64,000 bases of DNA from Bacillus sp. Marseille-P3661 (GCF_900240995.1 NZ_LT965953.1:1685018-1749017); one strand, 5' to 3'; shown: positions 32,773-42,491, numbered from the stretch's first letter. Translations and numbers: made by a program. The notes: generated by a model not told the origin, from the letters alone.

Positions 32773-33870
32773 ATGCTTTTCATTGGATTCATTAGTCAGG
32801 CTTTGTTATACCTTTGCTTTTCAATAACTTTGGGTAGTTTTATTTTATACCTTGTACCGAACACACATCGACCAGATTTTAATATACCAAAGGGTACTAT
32901 ATTGGCATCTATAGTTGGGATAGCTATTTTTTCATTTTTTCCCGTTTTACAATTAGTTTTATACTTATCTCCAAACATTGGATTTATACAAACATTGACA
33001 TCTATCCTTCTAACATTTGAAGTCGGAAAAGCATGGCTATTTACTTTTATACCATCGATCATTTTATTCCTGTTTGTCATTTGGTTTGATTATCGCAATA
33101 AACCTTTAAATGCTTGGATTGGAATTTTTCTTACATTCATATTAATTCTTGCATTGGGTTGGTCAAGTCATGCCACCGCCTATAAACAGCTATGGGGTTT
33201 CTTCAATCACACTACACATTTTACTGCTGTTAGTGTTTGGATCGGGATACTATTTGTCATTAGTTGGTTTTCATTTAATCACACGAATTGGTTGAATTTT
33301 TTAAAATGGTACACCCCTGTTGCAGTAATTTGCCTTGTCTGCACTATTGTAACAGGGCTTATTATCATGACTTTCGTAGTTGATTTGAAAGAGTACCCTA
33401 CTTCTTGGATGATTCCGTATGGACAAGCATTATTAATTAAACATATCTTGATTATCCCTTTACTTACCTATGCAATGATAAACGGTTTTCTTATTAAAAA
33501 GAAATTAATGAATGATGTACAATATAATCCAATACCTTGGGCAAGAACCGAAAGTATGATCATCTTGCTTATTTTTTCAGTAACATCGGTATTAGGACAA
33601 CAATCACCGCCCCACGAAATGAACGTATCAAGCGAAGAGGTTTCTAGAATATTTTTGTTGTTATATCAAGGTCAGTTTCAGCCAGAAACGACTGTTCAAC
33701 TTGAACCCAACCCAACTAGCCTTTCTCTATGCGTTTTAGCAGCTCTTTCCTGCGCTATGATTGTGATGTCTTATATCAAAAAAATGCCAGCCATAGTCTC
33801 ATTCTTGACGAGTATTCTACTAGTGGTTTGTGTTTACCTATCATTAATCCTCAGCATTCATTTAATCTAG
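32773..33870 (+). CDS. copD: CopD-family copper transport membrane protein
   Basis: The 365-residue, eight- to nine-helix protein has a CopD domain in the middle (LGWSSHATAYKQLWGFFNHT, THFTAVSVWIGILFVISWFS, then KHILIIPLLTYAMINGF). Conserved histidines SHA, NHTTHF and KHI are candidate copper or heme ligands of the family. It is co-transcribed with copC and is the probable copper importer of this pair. Downstream is a dispersed-repeat hairpin that may stop the transcript. Confidence 0.85.
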   Translation: MLFIGFISQALLYLCFSITLGSFILYLVPNTHRPDFNIPKGTILASIVGIAIFSFFPVLQLVLYLSPNIGFIQTLTSILLTFEVGKAWLFTFIPSIILFLFVIWFDYRNKPLNAWIGIFLTFILILALGWSSHATAYKQLWGFFNHTTHFTAVSVWIGILFVISWFSFNHTNWLNFLKWYTPVAVICLVCTIVTGLIIMTFVVDLKEYPTSWMIPYGQALLIKHILIIPLLTYAMINGFLIKKKLMNDVQYNPIPWARTESMIILLIFSVTSVLGQQSPPHEMNVSSEEVSRIFLLLYQGQFQPETTVQLEPNPTSLSLCVLAALSCAMIVMSYIKKMPAIVSFLTSILLVVCVYLSLILSIHLI

Positions 33871-33872
33871 TA

Positions 33873-33907
33873 CCAGGGGGACAGGTCCACTGACCCTACC
33901 CCCCTGG
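33873..33907. repeat. Dispersed GGGACAGGTCC repeat forming a hairpin
   Basis: The outer arms CCAGGGGG and CCCCCCTGG and an inner GGTC/GACC stem make a hairpin just after copD. GGGGACAGGTCC is the core of the dispersed motif. The 381-bp gap up to the germination operon holds a second copy at 34143-34157 (GGGACCTGTCCCTGTGG on the plus strand) and no gene. Confidence 0.65.
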
Positions 33908-34251
33908 AGTAAAAATTCTGTAAAGCGGTGCCTAAAGGGAAGCGCCATGCCCGTTACGTTAATGTTTTTCTCATACTATCTCCCACTACAACTCCATTCA
34001 GTATTTCACTTTTATAACTGAGCTTTTTTAAATTTGTTCTTTACTATCGGCCCTTTTCAAGAGTTTTACAGTTGATAAAAAATGTAAACCTCATAAGGGA
34101 TAAGTAATCTGGAGCGTTTATATAATTCTTAACTGACTACGGGACCTGTCCCTGTGGTCTCTTTAGGAGATTGTAATCTTTCAACATAAAAATTGTGTTT
34201 TGAAAGATACTAAAAATGTAGGATTGGATTAACTTCAGGATGTGAAGAATA

Positions 34252-35727
34252 TTGTTTTCATTTAGAAAGAGTCAAGAATCGATGAACGAAAATTTAGAAT
34301 CACCCTTGGACAAAAACATGGAAACCAATGTTGACCAGGTGAAAGATATATTCTCCTACGGTATGAATACAGACTTTTCAATGCGGGAGTTTACAAGTAA
34401 TCAGAAACATGTTTTGTTTTTTTACTCATCCACAGTGGATACTGTAAAAATAGAAAACAACATCATAAAACCACTCTTGTTTGCACAATACAAAAACGAT
34501 GTACACTCCATCGTAACGATTGAAAAGATAGAAGAGGCATATGATTTCGAGGATATTGCAGAGGGCTTGATTAATGGTAAAGCCATTTTGTTTAGAGAAG
34601 GAGATGAAAAAAAGGCATATGTCCTTGATGTTTCCAACTTTAAACATCGTAATATTGAGCAATCCCAAAATGAGAATCTTGTTAAAGGCCCAAAAGAGGC
34701 ATTCACAGAATCTCTAAATACTAACCTATCTCTAATAAGAAAGAGGATCCATGACAACGATTTAATAGCGGAAAAAGTAAGTGTTGGTAAGCGTTCTAAA
34801 TCAAATGTTACAGTTATGTATATAAAAGACCTTGCGAATGGTGAAGTGTTGGGCCAAGTAAAAAGTCGAATAAAACGGATTAACACAGATAGTGTACGAA
34901 ATATAGAAATACTTGAACAATACATAGAAGATAAACCTTTTTCTATCTTACCTACCTTGCTTTATACAGAAAGACCTGATAGAGCTGCTTCCTATTTAGA
35001 AGATGGCTATATTGTTCTACTCATGGAAAATTCGTCAGCTTGCTTAATATTGCCTGTTACGTTCTGGTCCTTTTTTCATTCACCAGAGGACCGCTATTTA
35101 CGTTTTATGTTTGGAAACTTTGCCAGGTTGATTCGATTTACAGCGATGTTCATTACAATGTTTATTTCATCCATCTATATAACTTTAACGAATTTTCATA
35201 GCGAGATGATACCACCAGATCTATTGTTGGCAATTGCTAGTTCCAGAGAAAAGGTTCCCTTCCCTGTCGCCTTTGAAGTGTTAATTATGGAGTTTGCTTT
35301 TGAATTAATAAGAGAAGCTGGGCTCCGAATACCTTCTCCATTAGGTCCTACAATTGGAATAGTCGGTGCATTAATTTTAGGGCAGGCAGCAGTTGAGGCA
35401 AATATAATTAGTCCAATTATTGTGATTGTTGCAGCTTTATCCGGTCTTTCATCGTTTGCCATTCCAGATATTAGCTTTAACTATTCAGTTCGTATCACAC
35501 GCTTCCTGTTCATCTTTTCTTCTATGCTTTTTGGCATTTTTAGTTTGACAGGTTGTTTTTTATTATGGGTTATGTATTTAATTTCTGTTAAGTCGTTTGG
35601 TGTACCCTATCTATCACCCTTAACTCCACATTTTAAATCATCAAACGATACCTTACTTCGAAAGTTAATTGGCAATGAACTTTGGAGACCTGGGAATATC
35701 AGACCAAAGGACATGAGGAAGCAATAA
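34252..35727 (+). CDS. Spore germinant receptor A subunit (GerA family), operon 1
   Basis: The 491-residue protein is a GerAA/GerKA-type A subunit: a soluble N-terminal domain of about 270 residues (FFYSSTVDTVKIENNIIKPL, GPKEAFTESLNTNLSLIRKR, then PTLLYTERPDRAASYLEDGY) and a C-terminal membrane domain with about five helices (ITMFISSIYITLTNFHSEMI, IGIVGALILGQAAVEANIIS). With B and C subunits it forms the receptor in the inner spore membrane that responds to nutrients. The start at TTG 34252 has only a weak ribosome binding site; ATG 34282 is an alternative. It is first in the A-B-C-D operon. Confidence 0.9.
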   Translation: MFSFRKSQESMNENLESPLDKNMETNVDQVKDIFSYGMNTDFSMREFTSNQKHVLFFYSSTVDTVKIENNIIKPLLFAQYKNDVHSIVTIEKIEEAYDFEDIAEGLINGKAILFREGDEKKAYVLDVSNFKHRNIEQSQNENLVKGPKEAFTESLNTNLSLIRKRIHDNDLIAEKVSVGKRSKSNVTVMYIKDLANGEVLGQVKSRIKRINTDSVRNIEILEQYIEDKPFSILPTLLYTERPDRAASYLEDGYIVLLMENSSACLILPVTFWSFFHSPEDRYLRFMFGNFARLIRFTAMFITMFISSIYITLTNFHSEMIPPDLLLAIASSREKVPFPVAFEVLIMEFAFELIREAGLRIPSPLGPTIGIVGALILGQAAVEANIISPIIVIVAALSGLSSFAIPDISFNYSVRITRFLFIFSSMLFGIFSLTGCFLLWVMYLISVKSFGVPYLSPLTPHFKSSNDTLLRKLIGNELWRPGNIRPKDMRKQ

Positions 35728-35743
35728 AGGGAAGGATAATTCC

Positions 35744-36835
35744 ATGAAAGCACAAGGAACTCTAAAAGCACGTGAGATGTTTGCCATCATATCAATATTA
35801 ATCGGCATTAAGCTTTCTGACATGACACCAACTATATATGCGCAAACAGGGAAAAATAGTTTTTGGTTGATGCCTATTATTTCTTTCGTCATCATATTCC
35901 CTTCTGTTTTATTACTATTAAAATTGCTAGAAAGGTATAAAACCAAAAATCTTGTTGAATTAACCCGACATATTTTAGGTTCAAAGATCGGAAGTTTCGT
36001 TTCGTTTATTTTTTTTCTTACAACTTTTTCCGCCCTTTCCATTGACAGTAGAAATTATGTTGAAACACTAAGTATCTTGTATTTTGAGGAGTCTCCTGAG
36101 ATAGCATTATATTTAACTTTTATGCTTATATGCGCATTTGGAGCTAAGAAAGGATTTGAAACTATAGGTAGTACCGCTTGGGCTGTATTGCCTTATATCA
36201 AAATATCCCTCCTTCTCCTTATTGTTATTGTTATGAAAGATGTGGTTTGGTTAAGAATATTCCCTATTTTTGGAGGTGGATTTAAGGACATTGTAATGGA
36301 TGGTGTAAAAAAAGGAGCTATCTTCGGTGATTTGTTTATCATTACAATAGCCTATCCTCTTGTAAAAGATACAAAAAGTTTCCACAAAGGATACTTATTT
36401 GGAACATTTTTTGCTTTGTTTGAGTTAACGTTATTTTATTTAATTTATTGTACATTTTTTGATTATAAATCCATCGCAAAAATTGCGTTTCCCTATCATG
36501 AGATTACACAGTATGTTAACGTGGGGACATTTTTCACGAATTTGGAAACATTTTTTATGACCTTTTGGATTCTGGCTGCATTTATTCGTTTCATTTTATA
36601 CCTTTATGTAGCTGCATGGATCTTTGGCGCGATTTTTAAAATTAAAGAATTCGAACCTTTGGTTTTTATCTTAGGATTCATCTCACTAACTGTTGGTATG
36701 CTACCTAATGGTCCGATTATAAATACGCTAACCCTAAGAGAGAACTTTTTGAATATTATTACCCCTTTTTTTGTTTTATTCCCGGTAATGTTATGGGTAG
36801 TTGCTAAATTCAAAGGGGAGTTGACTAGAACATGA
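35744..36835 (+). CDS. Spore germinant receptor B subunit (GerB family), operon 1
   Basis: The 363-residue protein is a ten-helix transporter-like B subunit of the APC superfamily: LKAREMFAIISILIGIKLSD at the N-terminus, KNLVELTRHILGSKIGSFVS, and VPF-like central helices. B subunits bind or sense the germinant amino acid or sugar. AAGGGAAGG precedes the ATG, 16 bp after the A-subunit stop. The stop overlaps the C-subunit start by 4 bp. Confidence 0.88.
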   Translation: MKAQGTLKAREMFAIISILIGIKLSDMTPTIYAQTGKNSFWLMPIISFVIIFPSVLLLLKLLERYKTKNLVELTRHILGSKIGSFVSFIFFLTTFSALSIDSRNYVETLSILYFEESPEIALYLTFMLICAFGAKKGFETIGSTAWAVLPYIKISLLLLIVIVMKDVVWLRIFPIFGGGFKDIVMDGVKKGAIFGDLFIITIAYPLVKDTKSFHKGYLFGTFFALFELTLFYLIYCTFFDYKSIAKIAFPYHEITQYVNVGTFFTNLETFFMTFWILAAFIRFILYLYVAAWIFGAIFKIKEFEPLVFILGFISLTVGMLPNGPIINTLTLRENFLNIITPFFVLFPVMLWVVAKFKGELTRT

Positions 36836-38079
36836 AAAGTACATCAATTCTATTTATACTTCTATCCATATCACTCCTGTTGTCCGGCTGTTACGATAAA
36901 ATTGAACTTGAACAACAATCCTATGTTGTCGCTTTAGGATTGGATCAAGCAGCAGGAAAAAAAGGGCTATTCGACATTACATTTCAGTTAGCAAACCCGG
37001 AAGTAGGGACATCTGCTCAAGGCGGAGGGGCTGATGAACCGTCCAGAGAAACCGTAACCTTGCCCGCAAATGATTTCGTAACAGCCAAAAATACTGCAAA
37101 CTCATTTGTAAGCAGAAAAATTACTCTGGACTTTGCGAAAGTACTAGTAGTTTCGGAAGAGTTAGCTCGCTCAGAGGAGTTTTTAAAAATAATGGAAACA
37201 GCAGCTCGAACAAAACAATTAAGAGAAAACGTAAGTATAATTGTATCAAAAGAAAAGGCTAGTGCATTTTTGAAAAATAATAAACCTAAAACGGAAACGA
37301 GACCGCATAAGTATTTCCAGTTCATGATCGAACGGGCAAGAGAAACAGGAATAATCCCTGAATCCACCGTCCACCGTTTTTTTCAAATTACAGAAGGAGA
37401 CGCAGACCTATTCCTGGCCATATATGCCACAACAGAAAAAAATTATAAAAAAGATAGATATGAGGACGATTACAAAGCAGGTGAAATTCCACACAAAGGT
37501 GGAAATAATACTGAGTTTATGGGATCTGCAGTATTTAAAGAAGGTAAAATGATCGATAGTATAACTGGTGAAGAGACACGTATTGCAAACATTTTAGATA
37601 ATACAGTAGAAATGCAGGATGTATTAGCCACTTACCCAGACCCGAAAAATGAAAAATATCAGATAGCAGCAAGGTTCACCAAAAAGGAAGATACTGACAT
37701 TAAAGTTTTTTATCATAAAGATAAACCTTCAGAAATAAAGGTAAAGGTTCCAATTCAAATCGAAATATTGGCAGTTCCTAGCTTAATCGATTATTCATCT
37801 AATAAAGAAAATAGAGAATTGCTGAAACAAACAATAGAAAAGACTCTAAAGAAAAAATATGAAGAGTTTATTGAAAAAACACAAGAAGAATATAAAACAG
37901 AACCATTTTATTGGTCTCTCTATATAAGAAAATATTTCACATCCATAGAAGAGTATGAACAAGCTGATTGGAATAAGAAGATCTACCCTAATGCAAACAT
38001 TATAATTGAGGTCGAATTAGAAAAATTAAAGTTCGGAAAGTTATTAAGAAGCACTAATTTTTCGGAGGTACAAGACTAA
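36832..38079 (+). CDS. Spore germinant receptor C subunit (GerC family lipoprotein), operon 1
   Basis: The 415-residue protein has a lipoprotein signal with lipobox LLSGC (Cys20), followed by the GerAC-type domains (YDKIELEQQSYVVALGLDQA, then RKITLDFAKVLVVSEELARS and a C-terminal domain ending near 400). It is lipid-anchored on the outer face of the inner spore membrane. Its ATG overlaps the B-subunit stop and its own stop overlaps the small D-type gene (TAATG). Confidence 0.88.
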   Translation: MKSTSILFILLSISLLLSGCYDKIELEQQSYVVALGLDQAAGKKGLFDITFQLANPEVGTSAQGGGADEPSRETVTLPANDFVTAKNTANSFVSRKITLDFAKVLVVSEELARSEEFLKIMETAARTKQLRENVSIIVSKEKASAFLKNNKPKTETRPHKYFQFMIERARETGIIPESTVHRFFQITEGDADLFLAIYATTEKNYKKDRYEDDYKAGEIPHKGGNNTEFMGSAVFKEGKMIDSITGEETRIANILDNTVEMQDVLATYPDPKNEKYQIAARFTKKEDTDIKVFYHKDKPSEIKVKVPIQIEILAVPSLIDYSSNKENRELLKQTIEKTLKKKYEEFIEKTQEEYKTEPFYWSLYIRKYFTSIEEYEQADWNKKIYPNANIIIEVELEKLKFGKLLRSTNFSEVQD

Positions 38080-38243
38080 TGATGTTAGCATTTTTAACGT
38101 ATGTTATAGGTATAGTTGTTGTTATATATACAAGCATACATTGCATAAAAGTGTTCAAGGAAAAAAATAAAGTTGGCGGGATTACAATCATCGTTCTAAT
38201 CCTCGTTGCGCTCTTTTGTCCATACATAATCTTGACAGTATGA
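38079..38243 (+). CDS. Small two-helix protein, D-type germinant receptor subunit, operon 1
   Basis: A 54-residue frame overlaps the C-subunit stop (A of TAATG) and has GGAGG 10 nt upstream. It encodes two membrane helices (about 4-17 and 34-52) separated by a short basic loop (KVFKEKNKVGG). Small two-helix D subunits at the end of ger operons are known in Bacillus and modulate receptor responses. Placement and topology fit; sequence similarity is too short to be decisive. ATG 38082 is an alternative start. Confidence 0.72.
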   Translation: MMLAFLTYVIGIVVVIYTSIHCIKVFKEKNKVGGITIIVLILVALFCPYIILTV

Positions 38244-38253
38244 AAAGATATTA

Positions 38254-38268
38254 GGGGGGATTCCCCCC
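38254..38268. terminator. Short GC hairpin between convergent ger operons
   Basis: Six G and six C separated by ATT, with only weak flanking T or A tracts. It is the only stem seen in the 91-bp gap, so it probably ends operon 1. Confidence 0.4.
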
Positions 38269-38334
38269 AATGCACAGTTCATCCAATTAAAGTGACTAGG
38301 CACTCGGAAAAGGAATAGCATTATGTGGTGCTAT

Positions 38335-38541
38335 TTAAATAAATAATTCGACTACGGAAGAAACAATCTGGTTTAAACCAATTACCTTCACCTCTAAAAT
38401 GTGTAATTCACTCATGATAAAGGCAAAACTTAAGAAGCATGTATAAATAACCAATGCCTTCACCTTTCTTGCCTTCATCATACGGCGATAATCCATAAAG
38501 GAGATGGAGATAAAGAGGATGAATAATAAAAAAGTGTCCAT
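38335..38541 (-). CDS. Small two-helix protein, D-type germinant receptor subunit, operon 2
   Basis: The 68-residue protein has two hydrophobic segments (TFLLFILFISISFM and ALVIYTCFLSFAFIMSELHI) with a basic loop (RRMMKARKVK) between. Its ATG overlaps the stop of the operon-2 C subunit, the same coupling as in operon 1. It is the last gene of the B-A-C-D operon. By position and topology it is a D subunit. Confidence 0.75.
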   Translation of the reverse strand: MDTFLLFILFISISFMDYRRMMKARKVKALVIYTCFLSFAFIMSELHILEVKVIGLNQIVSSVVELFI

Positions 38542-39707
38542 TACTCAGGCACATCCTTAAGTTTTACTTGTGTTGGCTCAATGATTAACCCAGTTCTCCT
38601 TACATTAGACTTCACTTTTATATCAAACTCCACACGATCTAAGTATGCATACGAATCACGGATTTCGCTCCAATAATCAGGATAGAATCGTCTTAACTCT
38701 CTCCCAATCCCGTATATATCAGAATCCATATCTTTAGCAATTTGAAATTCGTTAACTACATTCTCTTCTAGGTTTTTAGCAATTTCTTTCTCCACTGATC
38801 TTAATTGCTCTTTCCTTAACAAGTCGATGTTACATGTCTGGTCAAGCAAATTCCCCTCCAAAGTTACATCTACCTTAAAAATAATTTTTTCGCTTTTCAC
38901 TTGTGGTAGAACATTGCTTTGAAAATCAGTAATTTGAAATGCAAAGAACTCATCTTCCTTTTGACTCTCAGGGCATATACCTTCAATTATAGAGAAATTC
39001 AACTTGTTATTTATGATTTCTATCCCTAATGTTTCAGGTCCAGTAACATAACCTTTTAACTTATCATGGTTAAAGATCGCAACACCATCTAACTCAAACG
39101 TTTCTACTTCTCCCCGAATTTTCTTTGGATTAATTACATCTAGTACCGGCTCTATACCGGGGGTCGCGAGAATTGTCATCAAGTCTCTTAGCTTAACCTC
39201 CATTACGTTTATTTGTCTCAACGTCGATCCTTCGATCAGATCAGCCATCGATTTTGCTGGAACATCGCCTAGCTCTATTTTGTTGTTTAATAAGTCCTCT
39301 GCAGTACCTTGGGTCACAATAACCAGTGCTCCTGCCCGACTATCACTATCTCTTTCAAACCATGTAATTACTGGCCCTATTCCCTCTTTTGCTAGTTCTT
39401 CACCGAAAATAATTATTTGTAAGTGCGCCCAATAAAAACGACGTGGAGACAACTCATTTAAGTTTCTAATCGCACCCATAACTGTATTTCCTGTTGCAGA
39501 AACACTCCAGGTAGGCAACTCGGAGCCACTACCACCTTTCTCTCCAGAAGGTGGTTTAATAACTTGAGCTGTTATTTTATATTCTTCTTCCACCTTATCA
39601 ACACCTACCCCCATCACCACAGCTACTTCATTTAATTCCTTTTTATCCCAACAACCACTTAAAAAGAATAAACAGAAAACAACTAACCAACAATTCTTAT
39701 ACTTCAT
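38541..39707 (-). CDS. Spore germinant receptor C subunit (GerC family lipoprotein), operon 2
   Basis: The 388-residue lipoprotein starts MKYKNCWLVVFCLFFLSGCW, with lipobox LSGC (Cys19), then the GerAC start DKKELNEVAVVMGVGVDKVE and later GNTVMGAIRNLNELSPRRFY and AHLQIIIFGEELAKEGI. I place the start at 39707, immediately after the A-subunit stop (1-bp gap); a longer frame from 39785 lies wholly inside the A gene. It is anchored to the outer face of the inner spore membrane. Confidence 0.88.
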   Translation of the reverse strand: MKYKNCWLVVFCLFFLSGCWDKKELNEVAVVMGVGVDKVEEEYKITAQVIKPPSGEKGGSGSELPTWSVSATGNTVMGAIRNLNELSPRRFYWAHLQIIIFGEELAKEGIGPVITWFERDSDSRAGALVIVTQGTAEDLLNNKIELGDVPAKSMADLIEGSTLRQINVMEVKLRDLMTILATPGIEPVLDVINPKKIRGEVETFELDGVAIFNHDKLKGYVTGPETLGIEIINNKLNFSIIEGICPESQKEDEFFAFQITDFQSNVLPQVKSEKIIFKVDVTLEGNLLDQTCNIDLLRKEQLRSVEKEIAKNLEENVVNEFQIAKDMDSDIYGIGRELRRFYPDYWSEIRDSYAYLDRVEFDIKVKSNVRRTGLIIEPTQVKLKDVPE

Positions 39708-39708
39708 A

Positions 39709-41259
39709 CTATCTATTTCTCCCGTTAAAATGATGGTCTTCGCTTGGGTTTGGCATCCTATTTTGATTATCATCTGTAATCTCATCTGGTCTTTGATTCA
39801 TATCCCACCAAGGAACTCTAATAAATAAATCTTTCCAATCTTCCTTATGAAAAGGAACTGCAGGTGATAAGTAAGGTACGCTAAATGATCGTAAAGAATT
39901 TAAATGAATGAATAAGAGGAGTAATCCGAAAATCAGACCAAATGCCCCTAAAACAGCAGATAAAATTAATAAGATAAATCTTATTAATCTTGCAGTGATT
40001 GCGATATTGTAAGAAGGTGTTGTGAAGGAACATATAGCCGTTAGCGAAACTGCAATAACGGTTGCTTGACCAACCAGACCCGCTTCAACTGCCGCTTGGC
40101 CAAGTACTAAACCACCTACAATCGAAACCGCTGCACCAACGGTTTTCGGCAATCTTAGCCCCGCTTCCCTTAAAACTTCAAAGGTAAACTCCATTATTGC
40201 AATTTCTATTGCAATACCAAAGGGTACCCCTTCTCGCTGTCCAGTGATCGCTATTAATAATGGAGACGGTATCATTTCTTGGTGGTAAGTGAGTAAAGCT
40301 ACATATAATCCTGGTAAAATAAATGATAGTATAAAAGTAAATCCCCTCAACATTTTCATAAAGCTTGCAAAATCATAACGTTGATAATAATCTTCGTTAG
40401 ATGTTAAGAAAAGACCAATTGTTGCAGGAACCAATAGTACAACAGGAGTTCCATCAACGATTATGGCAATTCTACCCTCCAATAAACCAGCTGCGATTCG
40501 ATCGGGTCTTTCTGAGTTAAAAACCGTTGGAAATGGTGTATAACCGTTAGGATCTTCAATCATCTCCTCTATATAAAGTGATTCAAGGATGCCATCTATA
40601 TCTAACTTGTCTATACGTGAAATAACTTCTTTGACAATTTTATCTTTGGCTATTCCATCTATTGAAAGGACAGCTATGGAAGTTTTAGTTTCCTTACCAA
40701 TGGATTTCTTATATACCTTTAACTTAGGTGTTTTTAACCTTTTTCTAATTAATCCAATACTGGATATCATCGATTCATTAAAAGATTCACGGGGTCCGCG
40801 GACAACCGTCTCTACGGTAGATTCTGAAACAGGTCTTCTTTCCCCACCTGTCGTTTCTGCAGCATAAGCTCTTGTTTGTCCATCCATCAAAATAATTGTA
40901 TAGCCTAGTAATAGATGTTCAACTAGTTCTTTATGTTTGGTCAATTCCTTCAATTTAGTTATAGACAAAATAAGATTGTCAAAAGTAAATACTTCACTAG
41001 TAAGTTGACGATTTAAGGGATGGATTACATAGTGGTCGATTGTATCTTTTTCCACCAGGCTATCTATAAACATAATTGCAATTGTCCGATTATCACCTTG
41101 CAGATACCTAATGGAAAAATCAGAATCATCACCAAATAATTCTTTATATCTTTTAATATTTTTATCAAGCTCAGACAGGAGTAATGGATTTTCTTGATCG
41201 CTTTTAGAGTTTTTATAATTCGTTTGTTTAGCTTTTTCCCAATTCCTAAACATCATCAT
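39709..41259 (-). CDS. Spore germinant receptor A subunit (GerA family), operon 2
   Basis: The 516-residue A subunit has family blocks VRGPRESFNESMISSIGLIR, FPTVFNSERPDRIAAGLLEG, FTFILSFILPGLYVALLTYH, MEFTFEVLREAGLRLPKTVG and VSIVGGLVLGQAAVEAGLVG. These match GerKA/YndD-like proteins more typically than the operon-1 copy. Its ATGATGATG overlaps the B-subunit stop. The order B-A-C-D differs from operon 1, so the two are separate acquisitions rather than a local duplication. Confidence 0.9.
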   Translation of the reverse strand: MMMFRNWEKAKQTNYKNSKSDQENPLLLSELDKNIKRYKELFGDDSDFSIRYLQGDNRTIAIMFIDSLVEKDTIDHYVIHPLNRQLTSEVFTFDNLILSITKLKELTKHKELVEHLLLGYTIILMDGQTRAYAAETTGGERRPVSESTVETVVRGPRESFNESMISSIGLIRKRLKTPKLKVYKKSIGKETKTSIAVLSIDGIAKDKIVKEVISRIDKLDIDGILESLYIEEMIEDPNGYTPFPTVFNSERPDRIAAGLLEGRIAIIVDGTPVVLLVPATIGLFLTSNEDYYQRYDFASFMKMLRGFTFILSFILPGLYVALLTYHQEMIPSPLLIAITGQREGVPFGIAIEIAIMEFTFEVLREAGLRLPKTVGAAVSIVGGLVLGQAAVEAGLVGQATVIAVSLTAICSFTTPSYNIAITARLIRFILLILSAVLGAFGLIFGLLLLFIHLNSLRSFSVPYLSPAVPFHKEDWKDLFIRVPWWDMNQRPDEITDDNQNRMPNPSEDHHFNGRNR

Positions 41260-42356
41260 TCCGCCCCTCTAACCTTTCTTTTTGCCTTTTTAAACTGGCT
41301 TATAACTAGTAAGACAAGAGGTAAAATAAATCCAACAAATGTAACATAATAAGGATAGTAATCTTTTAAAAAGCGGAAAACTCCTATCAAATCCTCACTA
41401 TTTACTATAGAAACGATGGCAAGCAGTGCTCCAATAGGAACGACCAAAATTTTATAGTTTTCCATCTTAAATAACTGGGCTATACCAAGAACAATGGCAT
41501 ACAGAAATAAAGACACTTTTGTGAAAGATCCTAATGACCAAAGAAGGATCCCTAAGATGTCCAATCTTTGTAATGCGCCTATTTCTATATCTCTTAATAG
41601 TAGGAAGGTAGGAAAGTAAAGGCCCTGTGCTCTTTCTTCCCCATAAATTGCAACAACGCCCGTAACTGGACCAATAAACATAATAATCAGGAGTAACATT
41701 GTAATGATGGAGTACCTTTTTAGTTGTTTTGTGTCATTCACAAAAGGAAAAACCATACCTAAAACAAAAATCGAGGTAAATAATGAAATAATTGAAAGAG
41801 TGCCATTCCATGCAGGACCCATTCCGTCTTCTAGAATTGGCAGGAAATTACGATAATCCTTATCCTTATGTGTAAGGATAGAGGCCAAAATCCCTATGGG
41901 TATTAAAAAGACAAGGATCGCCTGATTCGTTCTCGCAATTACTTCAAGACCACAGCGCACCGCATATCCAGCAAGTATTAGTATAGCGATTAAATAAACT
42001 AAAATAGGTGTTCGCGGTGTAACCGCAGTAGTATAAAAATCTCCAAATCCTCTAATAGATAAACTAGCTTCATGAAGAAAATATATCAAAAAAGTGATTA
42101 CGACCAATTTACCCAACCATTTTCCAAGTATCAATTGACAATACTCAACCATAGTACAACCTTGATAACGTTGTGATAAAAGAGCGACAATAAAACCAGT
42201 TAGGATGGCCGGAATTATAGCAAGTATTAAAGAAATCCAACTATCTCGACCAGCATGGCCAATTATTACAGGAATAAACAAAAGATGGCCAGTTACTGTA
42301 ATACTTGAAATTCCTAGCATTAAGGCTTGTATCTTAGTAATTTTGATCTTTTCCAT
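41256..42356 (-). CDS. Spore germinant receptor B subunit (GerB family), operon 2
   Basis: The 366-residue, ten-helix B subunit of the APC fold starts MEKIKITKIQALMLGISSIT, then GCTMVEYCQLILGKWLGKLV. It is the first gene of operon 2. Upstream on the minus strand GTATT, 17 bp, AGTACTA is a weak match to a sigma-G promoter, which is expected for ger operons but not proven. A dispersed-repeat hairpin lies 83 bp upstream. Confidence 0.88.
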   Translation of the reverse strand: MEKIKITKIQALMLGISSITVTGHLLFIPVIIGHAGRDSWISLILAIIPAILTGFIVALLSQRYQGCTMVEYCQLILGKWLGKLVVITFLIYFLHEASLSIRGFGDFYTTAVTPRTPILVYLIAILILAGYAVRCGLEVIARTNQAILVFLIPIGILASILTHKDKDYRNFLPILEDGMGPAWNGTLSIISLFTSIFVLGMVFPFVNDTKQLKRYSIITMLLLIIMFIGPVTGVVAIYGEERAQGLYFPTFLLLRDIEIGALQRLDILGILLWSLGSFTKVSLFLYAIVLGIAQLFKMENYKILVVPIGALLAIVSIVNSEDLIGVFRFLKDYYPYYVTFVGFILPLVLLVISQFKKAKRKVRGAE

Positions 42357-42438
42357 GAAGGCACCTCAATACTTAGTTAAGTTAGTACTACTAGTTATAG
42401 TCATTAAATACTTAGATTAATCCCAACAAAATAAAAAC

Positions 42439-42491
42439 CAGAGGGACAGGTCCATTGGCTCGTTTGTTGAGCCAATGGACCTGTCCCTCTG
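42439..42491. repeat. Dispersed repeat as a perfect 22-bp stem hairpin
   Basis: CAGAGGGACAGGTCCATTGG continues into CT (42439-42460) and pairs exactly with 42470-42491 around a 9-nt loop. It is the longest and best-preserved copy of the motif. It lies between the NlpC/SLH stop (42502) and the germination operon 2 start, so it may also terminate upstream readthrough. Confidence 0.8.

Noticed and set aside
34422-34925. Long antisense frames within the GerA-type gene
   Set aside because: Their peptides show no protein-like pattern, and the sense gene is clearly real.
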